Source: Romanomermis culicivorax
Lineage: Eukaryota; Nematoda; Enoplea; Mermithida; Mermithidae
Reading direction: 5' to 3'
NCBI GenBank assembly: GCA_963922205.1
Contig: CAWUHX010000300.1
Span: 248,001 to 312,000, forward strand
DNA length: 64,000 bases
The translations under genes were made by a program, and so were the position numbers. The notes beneath the pieces are model-generated. The model was not told the origin of the DNA. It searched no databases and saw nothing but the letters and a program-made list of their open reading frames with translations. Position 1 is the first letter of the stretch, and every line of letters starts with the position of its first letter. Of the stretch, positions 37,901 through 46,740 are shown in pieces.

Positions 37901-40655
37901 CACTGAAAAAGCTGGTGCCAAAACGGCATGTGCCAAACTGGCTGTTGCCCAAACGACGGCGCCGACGTTGGAGCGCCGGGACGTGCCTCTCCGTACTTTG
38001 CACGACCTTTCCATTCGTCTGTCTTTAGAGAAATCGTTGTGTGGTGATGAAAATTAAGAACCGAAAATATATGCGGGTCAGTAATTTGCTTGTATAACTT
38101 AACCTATACACACTGCGTTCAAAAAAAGGAAACACCTTGATTTTTTGATGATGTAACTTGGGTGCAGGAGATGACCTAAAGTTTCCCCTGTAGCGCACTT
38201 TACAACATACATTTTTTTTATAAACGATAGCCGCTTGGATACGCTACGGAACAATGCGTAGTTTTTACGCCACTTGCACACATCAGTGTAAACTGAAAAA
38301 GTCATCTTTTGAGTATGGTTCCGAACGTTGCCGAAATCTTTTGCACGATGTGCTCTACAATCTTACGGTTTGGTGCAAAGCAAAGAGAAGTGGGTAGGCT
38401 ATAATGTGGTGCGTAAAAGTCTGTGGGAAACCGAGGGATGCAAAAGTAGTGGAAGTTTTGTGCAATAGAAACTTTAACATAATTATTTTGGAAAAATCAA
38501 ATCGTCTGCATTTTGTAATAATTTTTAATAGTTTTGTAATTAATGTTCAAGTGTCAAAAAATTATTTTTAAAATCAGATAGATCTAATGAAGATAATTAC
38601 GTATAGTTATCGTTTAATGTTCATTACAGGTTATTTAAATTACAAATAAAAACCTCAACTATGAGCTGAAAAACTTTCATCATTTTATGAAAAAAATTTT
38701 TCCGGTAAAAAACTGCAACAACTTTGAACACCTGTTTTCCTTGTTGTCTGAATAGACGGAAGTTTTAGAATGGCGATGTATAAATTATTTAGACGGGCTA
38801 TTGTACCATAGAGCGAAATTTGCATATTGTTGAAATACATTTAAAATGATTAGCTGCAAAAGATCACTTCCATCTTAATGCAATTTTGAAAATTTATAGC
38901 ATTCTTGGAGTAAAGGGACACTTTGAGTAACGAGACACTTGGACTAATGGGACACTTAAAGAAAGGGGACATAACGCCTGTACATGTATGCAATATAAAC
39001 ATAGACGCAAAGCGGCTAGAAACAGTAAATTTAAAAGACTCAATTTCGGCAGCAGACAAAATCTGAGTAGATTAATCGAAAGAACAAGAGAAAGTTGTGA
39101 TGGTGTTTTGTCAGCCCATCGTTCGTACAGGTGAAAATGAGCCCGAAACAAAAAAATGGCGTAAACTGCATTACACATGATGGTAATGTCGTTTTCTGGG
39201 TATAATTATTTTCTGATTTGTCAAACATTGGGTCGAACCAAACGTTTTAGACACTGTGTCTAAAAAAGAATTCGCATCAAAAAGGTCAACGTCTAAAAAA
39301 GTTTTGGATTGGATTGATTGATTTTTCGATAAACCGCCTATAAGAAAGTTTCACCGATATTTTTAGAGAAAAAACATCGAAACTACGGTAGCAAGAGTAA
39401 TCAGAAACAACAAAAAATAGTTTTCTCACTTGTAGAAGAATCATCGCTTTCTTTTTCCGATATTTTATCCGTCGTATTTTCCGGCGGCGTTAAACAATCG
39501 CATTTCGCCAGCGTATTTTCTAATCGATCATTTTCACGTAGAATCGAACGAATTTCTTTCTCTTTGGCTTCTCGATAATTCTGAAAAATGATCTGACGAA
39601 ATCGAATACGGAATTTTTATTTATCGAACCTTGAAACTCATATATAATTTATCCAGATCCGTTTTCAAAGATCGGATAACTTCGGAATCGTACTCGTGCT
39701 GAACTTGCATCTCATTCAGTTCTTCTTGCTGTTGCTGAAATTTTAAAGAAAAACATAAGATTTTGAAATTTAAAAAGATGGGATTTGGGACAACGGAAAT
39801 CTAAAAAGTCCCCCTTCTACATTCTATTTCATGCACACTTCCTAGTACTCTAGTGGACCATACCTGTAAGACCTCCGATCAGTTGGGGGGGGGGGGGTGG
39901 GTAAATCCGAAATTTGGGGGGAGGGGGTCGAAAAAAGTCGCAATTTTTCCCAAAAAAGGCCAAAAAACATACACTCTTTTGCAATTTTCCAGACTGAGGA
40001 GAGGGGGTTGGGTATATGGTTGGCCAAGTTGGGGGGGGAGTCCCCCCAACCCCCCCAAGTACATGTATGTAATGGACTGCAGCTTTCAAGAAATAATTTA
40101 CTTTGTGGAGAAGAAGAACACGATTACGTTCGGTTTCTAGTCGGGAATTTTCTTGCTGACATTTGCCCAGTTTCGTCTGCAAAGCTGCAATTTCAATTTC
40201 TAATTCCGTTTGTTTTTGCTGCGAAAAAAATATGTCAGTTGTCGATACAGAAAATTGCATAACAAGATGGCATTTAATTAATAGAAATCATTCTTTTTTC
40301 TATGAACAAATTTAAAAGTAAATACTTTCCCAAATCGGCCTACAATAAACTTCAAAATCATTTAGAATCATCAGTTATGTTCGGGATAATTCAAGTTCAA
40401 ACCGAGAATCTTTGTTCTTCAATCTTTGTATATTACAAAAAGTCGATCAAATCGCACAATGCAAATCCCCTAACTTACCAAAACGGAAAGATACAAGGCG
40501 GATATGGGTTTTTCATCGGTGACAGTCAAAAAAGACGTACTGGCTTCCATGTCTTTCTTCCACAATTTACTCTTCGAATGTTTAAAAGTCAAATCTTTCA
40601 AAGATTTGCATTTAAATGGCGGCGACAGTGATAATTTCTTTTCGTCTTCGGGCAT
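34961..40655 (-). CDS. Uncharacterised coiled-coil protein, 5 exons, 220 aa
   Basis: Minus-strand exons 40655-40479, 40218-40102, 39734-39630, 39580-39430 and 35073-34961 join with correct GT/AG sites and phases (0, 0, 0, 1). The protein starts MPEDEKKLSLSPPFKCKS, has a basic segment to residue 35, and from about residue 60 to 165 forms a strongly predicted coiled coil (KQTELEIEIAALQTKLGK, EEIRSL-like heptads, IRSILRENDRLENTLAK). An acidic serine linker (ENTTDKISEKESDDSS) leads to a short helical C-terminus (YFKTRLKQISDITNELLQDF). The ATG follows an acceptor (GCGGTTGTCAG) by one base, as in other genes here. Intron 4 spans 4.36 kb with repeats L3 and L4 inside; intron 2 holds MITE K1 33 bases from a donor site. 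I do not recognise the family; a cytoskeletal or centrosomal adaptor is possible but unproven. A missing small exon in intron 4 cannot be excluded. Confidence 0.75.
35354..35525. mobile_element. Element L, truncated relic (L4)
   Basis: Begins CAGAGGTTCCCAAGGTCAG and continues with AGGTAGGGGTAAA, ATTTTGTCTCAATATCAGGC and CTCCCCATAGGG, matching L3 throughout. The expected CTCTG end and a TSD are missing. Located in intron 4 of the minus-strand coiled-coil gene. Confidence 0.75.
36880..37345. repeat. Repeat hosting L3, related to 22310-22500
   Basis: Parts left (36960-37083) and right (37265-37310) of L3 match 22324-22500, through GTTCTGCAAGCCTGTTTTTCAT / TTCCGCAAGCATGTTCATCAT and GGGTGTTTGACGATTTTTTGG / GGGTGTTTAAACATTTTTTCC. 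The unoccupied copy at 22324 confirms the insertion site of L3. Confidence 0.65.
37084..37264. mobile_element. Short element L, copy 3 (181 bp)
   Basis: Begins CAGAGGTCCCCAAGGTCAAA and ends CCATGGGGTTGTCTG; perfect 8-bp TSD GTCTCTGG at 37076-37083 and 37265-37272. It is an internally deleted relative of L1/L2 in the opposite orientation. Located in intron 4 of the minus-strand gene. Confidence 0.92.
37680..38330. other. A-rich low-complexity stretch and repeated TGCC words
   Basis: 37680-37870 is almost pure AAAGAAAAA-type sequence. 37870-37960 repeats degenerate GCCAAAACGGC/GCCAAACTGGC words. No conserved protein is supported on either strand despite two long reverse frames. Confidence 0.6.
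39859..40069. mobile_element. MITE K, copy 1 (211 bp)
   Basis: Begins CATACCTGTAAGACCTCCGA and ends CCCAAGTACATGTATG; flanks TAGTGGAC (39851-39858) and TAATGGAC (40070-40077) differ by one base. Contains long G and C tracts, including a run of over ten G. It lies in intron 2 of the minus-strand coiled-coil gene. Better-preserved copies fix the TIR as CATACCTGT/ACAGGTATG. Confidence 0.85.
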
Positions 40656-41021
40656 TCTGACAACCGCACGCATGCAAAAATATCTTAACAAATAAAATTA
40701 TGCCTTGCAAACTTACTACAGCGATCTTTTATGAACCATTTGGTCACTTTCTCAATCGGTCAAGTAAATCGGACTTGCTGAAAATAAACAAAATATGGCA
40801 GTTTCGACCATAACCAAATTTAAAAAGTGGCAATTAAGACAGAAACTCGAGTACTAAATTTTTTTATTGTAACATTGATCGAAGATCATGTGAACTACTT
40901 AACATACGTGTAATCAGTTTTTTCGACAAAACGCTGCTTTTGGCGAAAGAAGATTTGAAAATGTAAAAGTAAAAAAGCTTACGGACTCCTTCGCCGAAAG
41001 ACGAAAAAAATTGAGGAGCTT

Positions 41022-41302
41022 CGACCAGTTAGGGAGGGTAAGCTGTAAATTTTGGGGTGGGGGTCCCGAAATTTTCAAAATTTTGGAGAGGGAGTCGAAA
41101 AGACCCCAACAAAGTCGAAAAAATTTCGAAAATTTTTCCAAAAAGGTCAAAAAAAGCCACTTTTTTCTAATTTTTTCTAGTTTGGGGAGGGGTTGGGTAT
41201 TGGGTTGACTAAGTTGAGGGTGGGGGGCCCGACATTTGGGTATAAGGTTCGACCAAGTTGGGGGTGGGGTTTCTCCCCAACCCCCCCCCATTTACAGGTA
41301 AT
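41022..41302. repeat. Diverged K-related fragment
   Basis: Shares TCGACCAGTTAGGGAGGG, AAATTTTGGGG and the right end CCCCCCATTTACAGGTAATG with family K, but with internal duplications. Left end and TSD are not clear. Confidence 0.6.
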
Positions 41303-41312
41303 GTGTGCGCAA

Positions 41313-41985
41313 ATAAGTAAAACACGTGAAGACTTGCTCCTATAAAATTTCTGATATCATATTCGTAATCAGCGGCATCGATTTACCCAAGAAAATATTC
41401 TGATTTAAACAGGTAGATACTTATAATTGTTACAATGAGTAATTTGTGTATTTATGTTTTAAAATGAGGTAAAATGATCTCAAAATGTTTTGCTTTATCA
41501 GGAATAAAACTTTAGTGATGTTGCGTTTGCTTTATTTTACTTGGTTCAGATCCACCATTGTGAAATTTAAAAAAGCCCTGATAAAACCCAGGAAAAAAAC
41601 GATAAAAAACCCAAATTAGAAATTTTGAGAATGGGTTTTACTCAACCCTGCACAGGTATGATCAGGGTTGGGAAAAAACCGATTTCCAAAATTTCGAATT
41701 TGGGTTTTTTATGGGTTCTATTAGTTTTTTTAAATTTCATAATAGTGGATCTGAAGCAAGTAAAAATAAAGCAAATGCAATATCACTAAAGTTTCATTCC
41801 TCATAAAGCAAAACATTTTCAGATCATTTTACTCAATTTTAAAACAAAAATACACAAATTACTCATCGTAACAATTAAAATCATCTTCCTGTTTAAATTA
41901 GAATAGTCTCTTGGCTAAATCGATGTCGCTGTTTACCAATATGATATCAGAAATTTTATAGGATCAAGTCTTCACGTGTTCTACC
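41313..41985. repeat. Palindrome made of two head-to-head copies of family I
   Basis: Arms 41313-41650 and 41663-41985 are reverse complements with few mismatches; shared words include ACACGTGAAGAC, AAAATGTTTTGCTTTATCAGG and GATCCACCATTGTGAAATTT and their inverses. The two arms meet at AACCCTG and CAGGGTT ends with 12 bases between them. The left copy lacks its outer end. Confidence 0.85.
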
Positions 41986-43739
41986 GATTTGCATTCACAT
42001 ATCGTATCACAGGATATCATGCGTTTTTCCTTTTGTACTGAGTTGTGCTACTTTCCCACGAAACATTATTAACATCATCAAAAAAAATGCTAAAAATAGA
42101 CTACTCGATAATTGACGCACATAATAGGATTTATAGCCTAATATTTGTTGTGAAAAATTGTTTTGGTTTGATTTTATTAATAGCTGATCCGGCTATATAT
42201 GAATTCCGTCAATATACAGCAGACGAGAATATGGCAACACAAGCGTTAGTTCGTTACACTTTGTAACCTGCGTTTCCTGGACTAATCTAACTTGTCTTTC
42301 CTGTAGTTTGTTCATTTCGAACTTACATTACGTTGAAACTTTCATTTTGTTTTAGTTTCGTTTTTTAACCCTGTCCAATTTCTGGATATTTTTTTCGCTA
42401 TCTTTGCGTGTTTTCTTTTCACTTTTGTTCGGTTTTAAAAATGTTTTTAGTGTTTCACCATAATACTCTCTGGATTTTTGTATTTGCTTTCTTTTGTCAT
42501 CAACTAGTAAACATCACAACAACAACAATTTGCTAAGCAAAAGCAACTTTTGATTTCAAATCAAGATTTACAAAGGCAACAAAATCAACAAAAATTTTTT
42601 CAAATGATTTCTGACCCACGTGAAGACATGCTATACTAATACCTAATATGACAAAATTAATTTTGCCTTCAATATTTGTTTGTTGTTTTGTGTTATCTCA
42701 TCTCAAATCTGTTGTCACGTCAGTGTGAGGAGACTACATTGCAGTTACTACAGTTAGCTCAACTCTCAATTAAATCAGGAAGGAATTGGTATTCTTGTGA
42801 ACAAGATGGAAAAAATGATTTTTTTTAAAAACGCCCAAAAACCCCAAGTGCCCAATCAGGGTTTTTCTTGCACACAGCAACCAAATTTCGGGCTGTGCAA
42901 CCAAATTTTTTCTGTCACGTTGCACAGTGCAACTTGAGGCCTGACTGCTCTCTTGATTAGGTGATTGGGTTTTCTGTTCGGAGATGCATTTTTATGCGTT
43001 CTAAAATGGAAAAAAGTAAAAATTTGTAATTCATTGTAATTCATTTATAATTTTTTATAATATTCTAGTGCGCGGTTATAAAAGGCATTCCAGTAAGTGC
43101 TTATAAGTTATAATTATCAACGTATTATGGATAAATGTTTGATCCTGTATTGTTTGTTGACGAATTTGATGAAAACTAACATTTTTGTCTGTCATTTTCC
43201 CAAAAAATTTTTGCGATCTTCATAAAAATTTTGACTTTGTGTGATTAAAACCTTTTGAGTTCAAAAATTTTTGCCGATTGAAAGATCCAAATTCTTAGTG
43301 GCTTGCCTAATTTTTGAATTTTAGTTTGTCCGACTGAAAATTCATTACATTCACTGAGAAATCAAACATTCTGTCTGGGAAATAAAAGGTGAAAAGATTC
43401 ATTTTCCAGCGTTCTTGAATAACACATTACTCTACTCTAGTCATATTAATCTTTTCATTTTCTCTATAAAACTCAAAAAATTGAGTTTTAAATGTCTAAA
43501 ACTAACGCGGATCGAATGAAATACTAGAAAACTAGTTTGCGATGGTTTTTCCGATAAATTTAAGCAAATTTATCGATTTTAGAGTGGGCAACCAAAAATT
43601 TATCTGTGCAACCAAAATTTTTCCCCAAGTTGCACATTGCAACCTGGCCATTGAAAAAAAAACCTGTGCCCAGCCCAATGTTCCAACCCTAAAAACCCAT
43701 CAACCCAAAAACCCTAAAACCTAATGCCGACCAACCCTG
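41663..43739. mobile_element. hAT-like non-autonomous element I (2.08 kb)
   Basis: Ends CAGGGTTGGGAAAAAACC and CCGACCAACCCTG; flanks GGTATGAT (41655-41662) and GATATGAT (43740-43747), a 7/8 match to an 8-bp TSD. Inside are two GTTGCACAGTGCAAC / GTTGCACATTGCAAC segments next to AACCAAATTTT (42880-42935, 43590-43645) and no coding frame of note. Confidence 0.75.
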
Positions 43740-43858
43740 GATATGATAACTTTGAAATGATTCTTGACTAAGCTTTTATGGTTCAAACTTAACTTATGCA
43801 GTTAATTCTTTCGTGAGGACATCCAACTTGATCTTATGGTATTACCCAAACCAAGTAC

Positions 43859-45077
43859 CTGTAAGAGGTCCGACCAGTTGGGGGGGGGGGATCCGAAATT
43901 TGGGGGGGGGGGGGTCGAAAAAATCGAAATTTTTCTCAAAAAAGCCAATAAACATACACTTTTTTGCAAATTTTTTTAATTTTTTCCAAACTGGAGGGGG
44001 GTTGGTTGGAGGGGTTGGGCAGAGCACCCCATGGGGGGGGGGGTATGGGCCTCTTAGATTTGGAAATTCATTTACTACCTCCATAAAAACAGCTCACTAT
44101 AGCAAAAAATTTTGGTAGACTTCATCCTCTCCCCTGCAGGTTATACTAATTCGAGAAAAATTGCAGAATTTGTGATTCTGAGGAATTACTCACTGCTCTT
44201 TTTGACACATTTACTGAGCAAATGATAATGGGAAAGTATGCAACTTCTGTGCCATATAGCGATTTTTAGGAAAGGATATCAGCACATTAATATATACTAC
44301 TTGTAGGAAATCATTATAAATATAATTGGGAGATGAAATAATGCATTATGTATATGTGATTAATCAAAAAATCGCCCCTTGGGAAGAAAAACATTATGTT
44401 CTTAAAATTCTGCCTCTTCATGCTCTCCTTTCCTTTTCCCCGCTTCTGCATTGGTTCTTTTGTGCGCATATGGTTACCCAAGCTGTGGCATACTTTCCTG
44501 CTATGAGTTGAGACATGTGAGGTCTGTTGACGTGGATCAGGAGTGGTACTTGGTTTCAAACTCGTAGTTCATAGTGTAATGGGGTTAATAATACTAAAGC
44601 CACATTCAGCATCAGGACTCTCAATTAGAAGCACTGTTCCAAACCTAATCAGTGATGGGATAAGCCCATACTGCTGAAGATGCTGGCTGAAACAATGTTT
44701 CCAAACGTATGTTGTGCCCGATTCTTGAAATGTGCAGGAATCAGTTGGCACAACAGTCTTCAAAGTGTGACTATTCTGTACATATAATTAGTGCATTAAA
44801 GTTGCATGATTGGGAGCTGGAAAATGGAGTTGAAATAGTAAATGTTTTTTGACTTAAAAAGCGTAAAGTAGGGGCATTAATCAGTTTTGTAAGTTTAAGA
44901 AAGCACAACCCCCCCCCTTCCTTAGCAGAAAGTTGAGAAAAAAAAGGTCAGGGCATTTTTCAAGTACTACCCTTAAAATTCAAGATTTTACCCCTACCTA
45001 AATTTTCGACCTTGGGGACCTCTGGGGTTGGGTATATGATTGGCCTTGTTGGGGGGTCCCCTCCAATTACAGGTATG
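43859..45077. mobile_element. MITE K, copy 2, split by element L2
   Basis: The left part (43859-44019) starts CTGTAAGAGGTCCGACC; the right part (45025-45077) ends CCAATTACAGGTATG. Flanks CCAAGTAC occur at 43851-43858 and 45078-45085. The left TIR has lost its first bases CATAC. Confidence 0.82.
44020..45024. mobile_element. Element L, copy 2 (1005 bp), inserted in MITE K2
   Basis: Begins CAGAGCACCCCATGGGGG and ends CTTGGGGACCTCTG; perfect 8-bp TSD GGGTTGGG at 44012-44019 and 45025-45032. It is the sister of L1 at 19787 over the full length, with a small extra block near 44622-44650 that L1 lacks. The target is the G-rich part of MITE K2. Confidence 0.93.
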
Positions 45078-45244
45078 CCAAGTACAAGAAAGATGAACAA
45101 AAAATCGAATCGAATCAGCGTTTTTTGTGCACGGACATTTGTGCCAATTGGCACACGAGGCCAAAAAAATTTGTGCCAATGGCACAAAAAATTTTTTTCT
45201 ACTAGAAACATACTGAAAGCTGCAGAAAAGTTTTAGGCCAAAAA

Positions 45245-45443
45245 CATACCTGTAAGGGGTCCGACCAGTTAGGGGGGGGGTAAATCTGAAATTTTGGGGG
45301 ATGGGGTCGAAAAAAGTCGAAATTTTTCCCAAAAAAGGCCAGAAAACACACACTTTTTTGTCAATTTTTTCCAAACTGGGGGGGGGGGGTTGAGTATATG
45401 ATTGGCCAAGTTGGGGAGGGGTTCCCCCTCAATAACAGGTATG
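45245..45443. mobile_element. MITE K, copy 3 (199 bp)
   Basis: Perfect TIR CATACCTGT / ACAGGTATG and perfect 8-bp TSD GCCAAAAA (45237-45244, 45444-45451). Comparison with E2, which reads GGCCAAAAGTTTGATGG without interruption near 49635, confirms the insertion. Confidence 0.95.
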
Positions 45444-45882
45444 GCCAAAAAGTTTGATAACGTTTAACGCATTAATTTTTAGTAAAAATCGTGTCCTATC
45501 TATTTATCAGCTAACCATGTCAGTGAGATAAGAAAAAACTGTGCAGGAAAATAGTTCACGACGACTCGAAAAGAAATGGATGCTGAGAAAATTTAAATAA
45601 CTCTAGAATTGTTCAGGAAATTCAAACTGATTCAACTTTTGACTACGAATATATCTACTATAGGTATATATTTAACAACAATGTAAAGACTAGAGAAAAC
45701 AAAGTCTAAAACTGCGTAAATTTTCGGTCGAAACATTGTACCATTACCAGCGATATCGATTTTTCATAAATTCTATTTGAATCAATCAAACACAAAAAGT
45801 GAGAATTTCAGTTTTAAATCCGATTCTGACTGAATGAACAGAGAATATTCAAAATTTCTTTTCATTCATCAGTCAATCAAAT

Positions 45883-46063
45883 CATACCTGTACTTGGGGG
45901 TGGTTGGGGGGACCCCCCCACCCCAACTTGGCCAACCATATACCCAACCCCTCCAGTTTGGAAAAAATTGGCAAAAAAGTGTATGTTTTTTGGCCTTTTT
46001 TCGGAAAAATTTCGACTTTTTTCGATCCCCCGCCCCCAACTAGTCGGAGATCTTACAGGTATG
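45883..46063. mobile_element. MITE K, copy 4 (181 bp), reversed
   Basis: Perfect TIR CATACCTGT / ACAGGTATG and perfect 8-bp TSD AATCAAAT (45875-45882, 46064-46071). Orientation is opposite to K3. Inserted in E1. Confidence 0.95.
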
Positions 46064-46740
46064 AATCAAATAATTTTATTGTCACTGGCAAAATAGGTAG
46101 TAAGAACAAAACGCAATACAAACAAGAGTTATTGATTCGTGAACATAAATAAGAGAACAAAGCTCGGTGAACCAAAGGGTGCACGAGTCACTAGGTGACA
46201 TCATTTAACGTGCAACCCCTAAATACTTATCGAAATTGATTTTCGCGATTTTGGATTGAAAGATGTTGACAATGACAGTCTATAGAGTTTGCTGTGACGA
46301 TACTGATACACTGTTCGAAGAGAAATCGTTCGCATTCGGGTCAAATATACGAATAGAAAATATTATATTTGTTGACTCGGCGCGAAGCGCCGAAAATTTT
46401 TTGCGTTTTCAGACCCTAAAACGTCTAAAAATCAAGGAAATTTAATGAAGAAGAAAGAAGAAGAAAAAATTTATTTTTCGAACAAAGAGAAAAAAACAAA
46501 AACACATGTTAGTCTGGAAAATGAAATACAAGAAACATCGAGACTATTGGTTATTAATGCAACACGAAATAAAGAACAATGTGCAACTGTTAGCATATTA
46601 AAAGATTAAACAATACAGTGAGTGAGTGAAAGACAATACGAATTAATTTGCATACGGAGACATGCAGGTACAGAAGTACACTTACGCGCGCCCCGATGAA
46701 CGAAAAAGAGAAATCAACACAGAAATGAAAAAAAATCATA

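Noticed and set aside
37625-38014. 129-codon and overlapping 69-codon minus frames
   Set aside because: Both read through the AAAGAAAAA low-complexity block and degenerate TGCC repeats; two frames open at once indicate composition, not coding.
39850-40260. 136-codon minus frame joining a coiled-coil segment to a proline-rich tail
   Set aside because: Only the coiled-coil part (40218-40102) is an exon; the tail is MITE K1 read through its C tracts. A GTAAAT donor at 40101 ends the exon.
43903-43916. Long G tracts (also 14224-14254, 39888, 45372, 54310) as possible regulatory G-quadruplexes
   Set aside because: They are constant parts of MITE K and similar element ends, or simple homopolymers; nothing links them to a promoter here.
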